Assembly (NCBI GenBank): GCA_910588125.1
Contig: CAJUPI010000038.1
Location: 1-30,070, forward strand
DNA: 30,070 bases
Reading direction: 5' to 3'
From: an uncultured Lachnospiraceae bacterium
GTDB taxonomy: Bacteria > Bacillota > Clostridia > Lachnospirales > Lachnospiraceae
The notes under the pieces are model-generated. The model was given only the letters and a program-made list of their open reading frames with translations. It was not told where the DNA came from and searched no databases. Below are positions 8,048-15,020 of the stretch, in pieces. A program made the translations under genes and the position numbers. Numbering within the stretch: position 1 is the stretch's first letter; the number at the start of each line of letters is the position of its first letter.

Positions 8048-8857
8048 TTACTGGTTTTCCGGATATTCTTTATCTTTCCAGTACCACCATCGCAATTTCT
8101 CTGGCTCATGCTGCTCATGCTCTGCAAAATACACGGCACAACGAAATACATATAATACACAACGATCCTCCTGAAACCCTTTTTTCAAACAGTCTAAATG
8201 ATATAATTCTTCCGGATTTTTTCCAACCAGATCCGCAACACACCGAATCCCGATATTTTGCAGATGCTGTTCCATATTTACTCCCACTCCCGGTATCCTC
8301 TTTAAGTCATTCACCCGACTGTTTTTCGATCGCACAGTTGGACATTCCCTCCTCTTCCTTTCAGAAAGCAAAAGAATCTTTTCTACGGTTTGCTCCGGTG
8401 TATATTCCGAAACATCAATTTTAACCGTGTTCAGATTTTCGTACAGAGCAAGCCTCTCCAGGCTTTTTGTAATAACCTCCTCCGTGCGAACACCTGCACT
8501 CACATCCTGCCAAAGCCTTTTCCGAAGTTCATCCTTACTACACACCAATGAAATTGAATAAATCTCACAGTCTTTTGTCACTAATCTTGACAATATATCA
8601 TTGATGATTTCCTGTTGATGCATGACCCAGCAAAAAATGATGTTTTTGTATACAGAACACTGGATAAAATTATTTAAAAGAAAAACAATGTTTTCCAATA
8701 CCATCTTTTTTGTTTCTGAAGTCACCTGAAACGGAGACATATCCCAGCACCAGTCGCCATCCAGAAAAACACTCTCCTGCAATCGATGTTTCAAGATTTG
8801 GCATGCTGTGGTTTTTCCCACTCCCATAGTGCCACCAATCAGATACAATTTTTTCAT
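8048..8857 (-). CDS. P-loop kinase fused to Cdd1-like helix-hairpin-helix domain
   Basis: This is a 269-residue protein with two parts. Residues 1-175 form a small-molecule-kinase-like P-loop NTPase: GGTMGVGKTT (Walker A, about residues 6-15), a lid-like segment around ELRKRLWQDVSAGVRTEEV, and VFLDGDWCWDM in the nucleotide or substrate loop. Residues about 185-269 read DLKRIPGVGVNMEQHL...GIRCVADLVGKNPEEL...DRCVLYVFRCAVYFAEH...LRWWYWKDKE, matching the 'pathogenicity locus' Cdd1 family (PF11731), a DNA-binding-like HhH fold usually encoded alone. ATG 8857 is chosen for GGAGG 7 bases upstream; the frame opens 12 codons earlier. The kinase substrate is not evident. The gene leads the small operon with the Cys/His-rich protein. 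Confidence 0.8.
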   Translation of the reverse strand: MKKLYLIGGTMGVGKTTACQILKHRLQESVFLDGDWCWDMSPFQVTSETKKMVLENIVFLLNNFIQCSVYKNIIFCWVMHQQEIINDILSRLVTKDCEIYSISLVCSKDELRKRLWQDVSAGVRTEEVITKSLERLALYENLNTVKIDVSEYTPEQTVEKILLLSERKRRECPTVRSKNSRVNDLKRIPGVGVNMEQHLQNIGIRCVADLVGKNPEELYHLDCLKKGFQEDRCVLYVFRCAVYFAEHEQHEPEKLRWWYWKDKEYPENQ

Positions 8858-8940
8858 CGGCTGTCCTCCTCTCTTATTTTTCTTTCCATTCATATACTGT
8901 AAATTTCCTGGCTGACGGATCGCTATCCTGCCCTTTTCTC

Positions 8941-9010
8941 AATGTCATTCAGTTTAGCTCTGAGAATACTCAGCCATGGAACAAGGAGCGGGAAGAGGCG
9001 GGAAATGGTC
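8941..9010 (+). repeat. Dispersed repeat, copy C
   Basis: AATGTCATTCAGTTTAGCTC through GGAGCGGGAAGAGGCGGGAA closely matches the inverted pair at 12913-12972 and 13193-13249. In this copy one frame is open and reads NVIQFSS...PWNKEREEAGNG to a stop at about 9050, suggesting the repeat derives from a coding sequence. It lies in the spacer between the kinase-Cdd1 gene and the divergent hydrolase gene. The rest of 8858-9216 shows only the hydrolase promoter. Confidence 0.6.
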
Positions 9011-9154
9011 TGGTGATTTTAACTTTGCAGGGATTTAAGGACTTCTAAATCCCTGAGTTTTGCGAGGAAACGAAAATCCACTTTTCAAAACAATTTTATT
9101 GCCTAAATTATTCCAAAAGCCTATGTTTGCTGGCTGTTTTTGCTGTATTATCTC

Positions 9155-9183
9155 TTTTGTTTTTTTTCGTAATATGCTATAAT
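9155..9183 (+). promoter_or_regulatory. Probable sigma-A promoter of the MBL-ybaK operon
   Basis: TATAAT at 9178-9183 is preceded by TATGC. A weak -35, TTTTGT at 9155-9160, sits 17 bp upstream. Transcription would start near 9190, about 27 bases before the ATG. Confidence 0.55.
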
Positions 9184-9216
9184 ATTTTTCTATCATAAAT
9201 AAGGAGCACCATCGCC

Positions 9217-10095
9217 ATGTATGAGCTGATTCAGGTTTCCGATCATAGTTATTATATTCAAAGCCCGGCAAAGATCGGGTTGGTTCGGCTGCAAGGGCAG
9301 GAAGTTTGCCTGATTGACAGTGGTAATGACAAAGACGCGGGGCGCAAAATCCGCCGGCTTTTAGATGCCAATGGCTGGCAGCTTACCGCCATTTATAATA
9401 CCCACTCCCATGCCGACCACATCGGCGGTAATAAATATCTGCAGAGCCAGACAGGATGTAAAATCTATGCACCGGGGATCGAATGTTCTTTTACGCAGCA
9501 TCCTCTTCTGGAGCCATCCTTTTTATACGGCGGCTATCCATGTAAAGAGTTGCGTCACAAATTCCTCATGGCTCAGGAAAGCAATGCCGAAGAACTGACA
9601 AAAGATTGTTTGCCGGATGGCTTTGAAATCCTTCCTCTGCCTGGACATTTTTTTGATATGGTAGGCTTTCGAACCCCTGATAATGTGGTTTATCTGGCGG
9701 ACTGCCTGTCCAGCCGGGAAACCCTGGACAAATATCAGATTAGCTTCATCTATGATGTTGCCGCTTATCTGAAAACACTGGAAACAGTAAAATCTCTGCC
9801 AGGCAAACTGTTCGTCCCTTCTCACGCCGAAGTGACAGAAAACATATCCAGTCTCGCACAGTACAATATTGACAAGGTATGGGAAATCGCCGATAAGATT
9901 ATTAAAATCTGTCAACGCCCTCTCTGCCAGGAAGCCATTATGCAATCCCTGTTCTCAGATTATGGCCTGACAATGAATTTTGAACAGTATGTCCTGGCCG
10001 GCAGCACCATCCGCTCCTATCTGGCATGGCTGAAGGAAACGGACAAACTGAAAGCTTTATTTGAAAACAACATGTTGCTCTGGCAGCAGGCATAG
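9217..10095 (+). CDS. MBL-fold metallo-hydrolase
   Basis: This is a 292-residue metallo-beta-lactamase-fold hydrolase. The metal-binding motif THSHADH is at residues 62-68 (HxHxDH). Further ligands are the histidine in LPLPGHFFD, the aspartate in VYLADCLSS and the histidine in VPSHAEV, so a full dinuclear metal site is expected. The C-terminal ~80 residues form a helical tail. The substrate is not evident; glyoxalase II-like or hydroxyacyl thioester hydrolases are the usual neighbours in sequence space. AAGGAGC precedes ATG 9217. It is followed after 9 bp by the YbaK-like gene, which has its own AGGAGG site, so the two probably form an operon with the promoter at 9155-9183. Confidence 0.88.
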   Translation: MYELIQVSDHSYYIQSPAKIGLVRLQGQEVCLIDSGNDKDAGRKIRRLLDANGWQLTAIYNTHSHADHIGGNKYLQSQTGCKIYAPGIECSFTQHPLLEPSFLYGGYPCKELRHKFLMAQESNAEELTKDCLPDGFEILPLPGHFFDMVGFRTPDNVVYLADCLSSRETLDKYQISFIYDVAAYLKTLETVKSLPGKLFVPSHAEVTENISSLAQYNIDKVWEIADKIIKICQRPLCQEAIMQSLFSDYGLTMNFEQYVLAGSTIRSYLAWLKETDKLKALFENNMLLWQQA

Positions 10096-10104
10096 GAGGA
10101 TATT

Positions 10105-10581
10105 ATGTCTATCGAAAAGGTCAAAACATATTTCAATCAATATGGCATGGAAAATCGGATACAGGAATTTGATACATCCAGCGCCACCGTGGATTTAGCG
10201 GCACAGGCACTCAACTGTGAGCCTTGCCGGATCGCCAAAACGCTCTCATTTACAGTGGGTGAGCATACCATCCTGATTGTCATGGCCGGCGACGCCAAAA
10301 TTGATAATGCCAAATATAAAGCCCAATTCGGCACAAAGGCGAAAATGCTCACCCCAGACGAGGCAGAATCGCGAGTCGGCCATGCCGTAGGAGGCGTATG
10401 CCCATTTGCAGTTAACGAGGGAGTACTCATCTACCTCGATTGTTCTTTAAAACGGTTTGAAACGGTCTTTCCCGCCTGTGGAAGCAGCAACAGTGCAATC
10501 GAATTGTCCATATCAGAGTTGGAAAAATATTCTGGCTTTTCATCCTGGGTCGACATAAGCAAGGGCTGGGACGAATCCTAA
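10105..10581 (+). CDS. YbaK/EbsC-type aminoacyl-tRNA deacylase
   Basis: This is a 158-residue stand-alone YbaK/ProX editing-domain protein. Members hydrolyse mischarged aminoacyl-tRNAs such as Cys-tRNAPro or Ala-tRNAPro in the cytoplasm. Visible are AAQALNCEPCRIAKTLSF, with the conserved lysine of the substrate pocket, ILIVMAGDAKIDNAKYK, and the glycine-rich RVGHAVGGVCPF loop typical of the family. Length is normal. AGGAGG lies 7 bases before ATG 10105. It is the second gene of the MBL operon and converges on the GNAT gene with a 10-bp gap and no obvious terminator. The exact tRNA specificity cannot be read from sequence. Confidence 0.9.
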   Translation: MSIEKVKTYFNQYGMENRIQEFDTSSATVDLAAQALNCEPCRIAKTLSFTVGEHTILIVMAGDAKIDNAKYKAQFGTKAKMLTPDEAESRVGHAVGGVCPFAVNEGVLIYLDCSLKRFETVFPACGSSNSAIELSISELEKYSGFSSWVDISKGWDES

Positions 10582-10591
10582 TGCCATGCAT

Positions 10592-11344
10592 TTAGCCCTC
10601 TATCGTTTCCATCTCAACCCAGGCCGGATAGAATCCACAATGAAACGCTATATTCCATGAATATAGATTCGACAGGCTTGTTCCGTAGAAAGGAATTGCA
10701 CCCCGCATAATCACCTCATTCTTCAAAAGCTGGACTAATTTCGTCCCCATGCCTCTGCCCCTGTACTCTGGCAGCACATCGATTCCGATCTGCCAAAACA
10801 ATTCTGTATCCGCCGAACAGCCTGCCAATCCCATGATGTGATCTCCCTGCATTGCTCCAATTGCCAGCACATCCGGTCTCTCTGACATATATTTTTCACA
10901 CAGTGCATTCGAAAATTTCCCTCGTCCATACAGCTCCATAAGCGCGTCTTGCTCAAACCATTTCGCTTCAAAATCAATCATTGGCTCCTTGATTTCCATT
11001 TCAGGAAGAAACATATGATGGCTTTGCCATAGCTTCTTGCCATGTTTTTGCAGCTCCAGTTCCAGTTCCATCAAATTGTTATGTTCAAATAAACATATGC
11101 CGCTCTTTTCTGCACTCCACTGCTTCAGCCACTCATGGATACTTTCGTCCGCTGAAACAACTGCATTCCTGCCCAGCGTAACCATTGACAAAAATGCTTT
11201 CTCTTGCGTATATATTCTTCTTCCCGGATTATCTTTAGCAACTGTAATTATATTTTCCTTTTTATTAAAATCCTTAATTGAACAATTAAAATCAATCGCT
11301 AACTGCTTCTTCAATTCTGCTGCTATTTGTTTTTTATTATACAT
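10592..11344 (-). CDS. GNAT family N-acetyltransferase
   Basis: This is a 250-residue protein. The C-terminal half has the GNAT acetyl-CoA-binding motif, IGIDVLPEYRGRGMGTKLVQ (RGRGMG pyrophosphate loop, about residues 189-207), followed by LYSWNIAFHCGFYPAWVEME, the usual final strand. The N-terminal ~120 residues are less conserved and contain the predicted helix-rich region before EMEIKEPMIDFEAKW. The acceptor substrate is unknown. ATG 11344 is preceded by AGAGGA about 10 bases away and by the promoter at 11403-11430. The gene is monocistronic and convergent with ybaK. Confidence 0.85.
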   Translation of the reverse strand: MYNKKQIAAELKKQLAIDFNCSIKDFNKKENIITVAKDNPGRRIYTQEKAFLSMVTLGRNAVVSADESIHEWLKQWSAEKSGICLFEHNNLMELELELQKHGKKLWQSHHMFLPEMEIKEPMIDFEAKWFEQDALMELYGRGKFSNALCEKYMSERPDVLAIGAMQGDHIMGLAGCSADTELFWQIGIDVLPEYRGRGMGTKLVQLLKNEVIMRGAIPFYGTSLSNLYSWNIAFHCGFYPAWVEMETIEG

Positions 11345-11402
11345 GATACAAAATCCTCTTGCATACCATTAAATTATCTTCCTTATTTTTATTTCTGGCT
11401 TT

Positions 11403-11430
11403 ATTATACCGCTAACATAGTCTTTGTCTA
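11403..11430 (-). promoter_or_regulatory. Probable sigma-A promoter of the GNAT gene
   Basis: On the minus strand TAGACA (11425-11430) and TATAAT (11403-11408) are separated by 16 bp. Transcription would begin near 11396, leaving a leader of about 50 bases before ATG 11344. Confidence 0.6.
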
Positions 11431-11581
11431 TATTTATTTCAGATATGTTTTTGCAAAATAAGACATCCCCTCATACGATGTTAATATTCGAGTATATCAT
11501 TCACTCTATCACCCCAAATTTTATTTCACAAATATTAGAAACTTTCATCCGTTTTTCCTTTAAAACCGATTCATCAATATT

Positions 11582-12898
11582 TTACGGCACAGATAAAACT
11601 CCCTCTGTTTTCTCATCTGCTCCCCCATAAACCGCTTGCCATTCTTCCTCTGTCAACCGATCCGAATGCCACCAAATATTATAATCTTCTTCTGGTAAAG
11701 CATGCTCTGGCTGTTCCTCTTTGCCATCCGCCGATAAAAGAGATATTCTTTCATTTGAGACATACTGGAAGCCGTCTTCATTTAGCGGACGTATTACAGT
11801 TCTGTGTGAAAAAGCTTTCGATGTATTTCCATTCGGATATACGGCATTGACGTTGAGCGTGATCGTTCCATCCTGATTTTCTGTATAGTTTACTACTTCC
11901 GGATACGGAATATCCGGGTATTCAACCTCATAAACCCCTCGTGGCCGGTATTCATATGCCATATGTTCTGAAGCATATTTTGTTTTTAAACGAAGCGTTT
12001 CCATGTCCACATTGAAATATGTACAGATAACATTTTCAAATATATTTTCTGGAATTTGATAAACTGTGCCAGCTTCTAAACTTTCCTCTGCTGCAAAATT
12101 AACCGGCTGGCTGTGCAGCATGGGATAAAACCTGTCGAATATATCGTAAAAATCCAGCCCGCCAAAATCTTCTTCACTCCAATCACAAAGAAATATGTTA
12201 TTCTGCTTATAGCCAACTGGCAATATGTACCTTCTGTTCAATTCCCGGCATTTTTCATCCAATGGCAAAACCCGCAGCGCCGTATACTCCTGTGCATCGC
12301 TTAACGTCAGGGCAAAATCCTCATCCAAAAAATAGCTTCCTTCAAATATCAAATACCCTTCTTCTGTATATTGCCAAAAATCAGCCGAATAGCTTACCAT
12401 ATTTTGGTTTTTCAAATCTCCGTTCTGGCCATATTGATAATATCCTCTGACAATGTTTACATTACCATTCTCTGTTTTCAAATCAAACTTTCGAAACCCT
12501 GATTCTGTAGTTACTATAATTGTTATTTCATCATTTTCTTTTTCATCTACTGCTTGGCAAAATTCCAATACCTGTCCCGGCCTTGTCATGTTCACCTGAT
12601 TCTCACTGTCTACAGCCACATAACCGTTTTCACCAAGCCTGGCAACCATACGCCGTATTGTATCTAGGTTTCCCCATGTATTCCTGTTTACTGCCTCATC
12701 GCAAATATCTCTAAAAATTGCTGCTATCCGCTCTGCCTCTGCATGATCATTTTCATCGAAAAAACCGGCTGTCTCCTCTGATGATGTTATCTCTACATCT
12801 GGTTTCTCTGTTGATTCATTGCCGCACCCCGCCATCATCAACATTGTCATAGTAATCATTATGAATAAGAAAAATCTTCTGTTTTTTTGCCACAACAT
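11582..12898 (-). CDS. DUF6070-like lipoprotein
   Basis: This is a 438-residue secreted lipoprotein. The N-terminus has basic residues (QKNRR), a hydrophobic stretch (FFLFIMITMTMLMM) and a lipobox MAGC with cysteine at about residue 25, followed by an acidic linker. The mature part contains repeated GYYQYGQNG, ENVICTYFNVD, YEYRPRGVYEVEYPDIPYPEV and a C-terminal WWHSDRLTEEEWQAVYGG, features I associate with DUF6070 proteins of Lachnospiraceae; the function is unknown. It should be anchored on the outer face of the membrane. GGAGG lies 9 bases before ATG 12898, and this site abuts repeat copy A, so the repeat forms part of its leader. The lipoprotein call is strong, the DUF number moderate. Confidence 0.75.
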   Translation of the reverse strand: MLWQKNRRFFLFIMITMTMLMMAGCGNESTEKPDVEITSSEETAGFFDENDHAEAERIAAIFRDICDEAVNRNTWGNLDTIRRMVARLGENGYVAVDSENQVNMTRPGQVLEFCQAVDEKENDEITIIVTTESGFRKFDLKTENGNVNIVRGYYQYGQNGDLKNQNMVSYSADFWQYTEEGYLIFEGSYFLDEDFALTLSDAQEYTALRVLPLDEKCRELNRRYILPVGYKQNNIFLCDWSEEDFGGLDFYDIFDRFYPMLHSQPVNFAAEESLEAGTVYQIPENIFENVICTYFNVDMETLRLKTKYASEHMAYEYRPRGVYEVEYPDIPYPEVVNYTENQDGTITLNVNAVYPNGNTSKAFSHRTVIRPLNEDGFQYVSNERISLLSADGKEEQPEHALPEEDYNIWWHSDRLTEEEWQAVYGGADEKTEGVLSVP

Positions 12899-12912
12899 AG
12901 CCGCTTGCCTCC

Positions 12913-13249
12913 AATGTCATTTAGTTAATTTCTCAGAAGGTACGCCATAGAAAAAGGAACGGGAAGAGGCGGAATGATCAGGAAATAGTCTGCCGCTGTT
13001 TCTTTACTTCCTGTTGTCCCTGACTTGTAATCTTACATTCAGTTCTCAATTGTTCTTGCTATGCTTTCAATGCCTGTTACTTTTTCAGAACATCACCTCT
13101 CCAGAATCGGATTCTATCCATACTTCCCAATCTTCATAGTTAAATCTTCCACTTCCATGATGAAGTTTTCCGTCCATTTTAAGAGTTCTAAACGCTTCCC
13201 GCTCTTTTTTCCATGGCGCATCTTCTGAGAAAATTAACTAAATGACATT
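12913..13249. repeat. Inverted pair of a ~57-bp dispersed repeat (copies A and B)
   Basis: Copy A (about 12913-12972, plus orientation) begins AATGTCATTTAGTTAATTTC and runs to GGGAAGAGGCGG. Copy B (about 13193-13249) is its inverted counterpart, starting AATGTCATTTAGTTAATTTT on the minus strand. They bracket about 220 bp. The layout resembles a small element with terminal inverted repeats, but copy C at 8941 stands alone. The rest of 12899-13468 holds one coding relic, then AT-rich sequence with no clear promoter ahead of the phosphorylase gene. Confidence 0.55.
13085..13237 (-). pseudogene. C-terminal coding relic within the inverted-repeat element
   Basis: A 50-codon frame with protein-like composition reads FSEDAPWKKEREAFRTL, then MDGKLHHGSGRFNYEDWEVW and ends ESDSGEVMF at 13085. 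Its 5' end lies in repeat copy B, where a TAG interrupts NVI*LIFSED; copy C keeps the equivalent frame open (NVIQFSS). There is no start codon or ribosome-binding site. I do not recognise the parent family. Confidence 0.4.
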
Positions 13250-13468
13250 GTTAGCATCTCCTATAAAATTACGCCTTTGATTATATCACCTTCTATCTCT
13301 ATTTGTCACTATAAAATACAGGGCGCAACAACCGTTACTTCTTTCTGGCCATTGTCGCTGACATAGAGCCTCTCCTCCCCTTATTTTATTATTTGATATA
13401 CATATATATATTAATGTGATAGAATTGAATCAATCACTAACAAAATCACAAGAACGGAGGTATCTAAA

Positions 13469-14257
13469 TTGCACACAATATTTCAAAGAACAGAAATTTC
13501 AGAGCCTACCTTATTCAATCCATCCGACACAACAAAAAGAATAAAAAACTTTCCGGAAATTTGTATTTCAACTTTTTCTGATAAAATCATTCAAAAATTT
13601 TCTTCTCTGGATAATGTAAAAAAAATAGCAGAACTCTATTCTGCCAACGGCACATTACCTGTCTATCAAATCAACTACAAGAACACATTGATTGCCTTTT
13701 ACCGTTCTATGGTAGGCGCACCTGCCTGTGTTGCTTGTTTTGAGGAAATCATTGCTATGGGAGCTAAAAAATTTGTTTTATTCGGTTCTTGCGGAATATT
13801 AGATGATAATAAAGTAAAAAACAACATTATTATCCCTGTTTCCGCTGTCCGTGATGAAGGTACAAGTTACCATTATATAACACCCTCGTTAGAGGTTGAA
13901 GCAGACGCACTCTCTGTTCAAATATTAGAAAACGTATTAACCAATTGCGGCTACTCCTATGTAAAAGGCAAAACATGGACTTCGGACGCCATTTATAGGG
14001 AAACCCGCTCTGCCATTGAAGAACGCCGACAGGAAGGTTGTCTTACTGTAGAAATGGAATGCGCTTCTATGTTGGCAGTTTCAAAATACAGACACATTCC
14101 TTTTATTCAATTTTTATATGGAGCGGATAACCTTAGTTCTGAAACATGGGAAATCAGAGATTTAATGTTTTATGGTCTCACCAATGCTGAAAAATATATG
14201 ATCCTTGCCTTTGAATGCGGGCTTGCCATGACAAAGGACAGCCATACTGTTGGATAA
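13469..14257 (+). CDS. Nucleoside phosphorylase (PNP/UDP phosphorylase family)
   Basis: This is a 262-residue family-1 nucleoside phosphorylase, which cleaves a nucleoside with phosphate to free base and ribose-1-phosphate in the cytoplasm. Visible are KKFVLFGSCGIL (glycine-rich phosphate or ribose loop, about residues 104-115), VSAVRDEGTSYHY, the KTWTSDAIYRET substrate loop and VEMECASMLAV, the ribose-binding Met-Glu segment. The length fits a trimeric or hexameric uridine/purine-type enzyme; the base preference cannot be decided. The start is TTG 13469, with GGAGG 8 bases upstream; no ATG with a site lies nearby. It stands alone, between the repeat-rich spacer and an AbrB-like relic. Confidence 0.87.
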   Translation: MHTIFQRTEISEPTLFNPSDTTKRIKNFPEICISTFSDKIIQKFSSLDNVKKIAELYSANGTLPVYQINYKNTLIAFYRSMVGAPACVACFEEIIAMGAKKFVLFGSCGILDDNKVKNNIIIPVSAVRDEGTSYHYITPSLEVEADALSVQILENVLTNCGYSYVKGKTWTSDAIYRETRSAIEERRQEGCLTVEMECASMLAVSKYRHIPFIQFLYGADNLSSETWEIRDLMFYGLTNAEKYMILAFECGLAMTKDSHTVG

Positions 14258-14460
14258 ACATCTCAGAGAATGGTATCATTCAGTTCAATCAACAGATATT
14301 AGACTTTCTTAATCTGAAGATTGGAATAGAACTATTATCTATCTGAAGCAGTAATATAGCTTTTACAATGACGGCAACCAGTCCTCTATTGAAAGGATCT
14401 GAAAATTATAAGAGGAAAATTGAAATCGAATCAAGAGTTCCATTTATGCGTTTGTCATGA
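14258..14460 (+). pseudogene. AbrB/SpoVT-like regulator, C-terminal relic with in-frame TGA
   Basis: Immediately after the phosphorylase stop, one plus frame reads ISENGIIQFNQQILDFLNLK, then GIELLSI, an in-frame TGA at 14344-14346, then SSNIAFTMTATSPLLKGSEN and YKRKIEIE to a stop at 14458-14460. This resembles a SpoVT/AbrB-type domain (G.I.....L..L....G..L.. pattern) with its usual clostridial tail. There is no start codon, so both 5' truncation and the stop mark it as dead. Confidence 0.5.
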
Positions 14461-14477
14461 CGAACTTTCTTTAATAC

Positions 14478-14506
14478 TTGCAAAATCCAAAGCCATAGTA
14501 TATAAT
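14478..14506 (+). promoter_or_regulatory. Promoter of the antisense antitoxin RNA
   Basis: TTGCAA (14478-14483) and a perfect TATAAT (14501-14506) are separated by exactly 17 bp. Transcription would begin near 14513 and read toward the toxin's 3' end. Confidence 0.7.
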
Positions 14507-14511
14507 AAACA

Positions 14512-14543
14512 TAGAAAGAGCACCCACTCCAAAGCGGATGCTC
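14512..14543 (-). terminator. Terminator of the toxin mRNA
   Basis: On the minus strand GAGCATCCGCT and AGTGGGTGCTC form an 11-bp stem with G-U wobbles and a TTGG loop, followed by TTTCT. The T-run is short. It would end the toxin transcript about 65-95 bases past the stop codon. The same DNA forms the 5' end of the antisense RNA. Confidence 0.6.
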
Positions 14544-14615
14544 CCGAAAAGGTTACTTACCTCTCTGTGAGAGGCGCCTCTCCTGTGGGCCAGACAGGAG
14601 GGGCATTATTTTTTT
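14513..14615 (+). ncRNA. Antisense antitoxin RNA (RatA-like position)
   Basis: A transcript of about 100 nt is predicted from the promoter at 14478-14506. It would end at a hairpin, CCTCTCCTGT/ACAGGAGGGG (14577-14603), followed by CATTA and seven T (14609-14615). It is fully complementary to the 3' end of the toxin mRNA and overlaps the last codons of the toxin frame. This matches the layout of type I TxpA/RatA loci, where the antisense RNA pairs with the toxin mRNA and promotes its decay. The RNA is inferred from signals only. Confidence 0.65.
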
Positions 14616-14731
14616 CGCCTGTTCTTCCTATCTCTGTCGAGAAAGGCAAGCAACGCCACAATCAAGCTGCCAAAGGACATCAGCAGAGCCAATATCCCTA
14701 TGAAAATCGAGATGATCTCATAAGCCGTCAT
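14606..14731 (-). CDS. Type I toxin: TxpA-like 'putative holin-like toxin'
   Basis: This is a 41-residue peptide starting MTAYEIISIFIGILALLMSF, continuing with a single hydrophobic helix and ending in a basic, charged tail, LDRDRKNRRKK. This is the hallmark of the small membrane toxins annotated as 'putative holin-like toxin' (TxpA/BsrG type), which insert in the membrane when over-expressed. A GGTGG site lies 6 bases before ATG 14731. A leader of about 135 bases, containing a hairpin at AGGTGCCA/TGGCACCT, separates it from a strong promoter (14873-14901); such leaders usually delay translation. The 3' end overlaps the convergent antisense RNA. It lies between the AbrB-like relic and guaA. 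Confidence 0.85.
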   Translation of the reverse strand: MTAYEIISIFIGILALLMSFGSLIVALLAFLDRDRKNRRKK

Positions 14732-14872
14732 AAGCGCCACCGTCTACGCTCCGCTTCGGTCCTTGCTAAACAGGTGCCACTGGCACCTAGCAACCTTCCT
14801 ATGTATTCCGGCAAGCCGGTTTCATTGGCTCAGGAGGCTACCACCCTGTCATGGGTACTCTTCCATGAGAGA

Positions 14873-14901
14873 ATTATAGCAAAGATCTGCAGAATTGACA
14901 A
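14873..14901 (-). promoter_or_regulatory. Strong sigma-A promoter of the toxin gene
   Basis: On the minus strand TTGTCA (14896-14901) and a perfect TATAAT (14873-14878) are separated by 17 bp. Transcription would start near 14866, giving a leader of about 135 bases before the toxin ATG. Confidence 0.8.
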
Positions 14902-14971
14902 CCAGGCTTTCAGGCCCCTGGCTCTACGCTGGCTCTAGAAAATAATGTCATAATAATGTCACGGTGCAAAG

Positions 14972-15013
14972 AAAAAGCCCGGAAAGCCGCATAAACACTG
15001 GCTTCCCGGACTT
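14972..15013 (-). terminator. Rho-independent terminator of guaA
   Basis: On the minus strand AAGTCCGGGAAGCC pairs with GGCTTTCCGGGCTT around a loop of about 11 bases and is followed by a run of T. It lies 8 bp past the guaA stop codon. Confidence 0.85.
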
Positions 15014-15020
15014 GAAAGCG

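Noticed and set aside
14420..14938. 172-codon plus-strand open frame
   Set aside because: It is antisense to the toxin gene and covers both promoters and terminators of that locus; composition is not protein-like.
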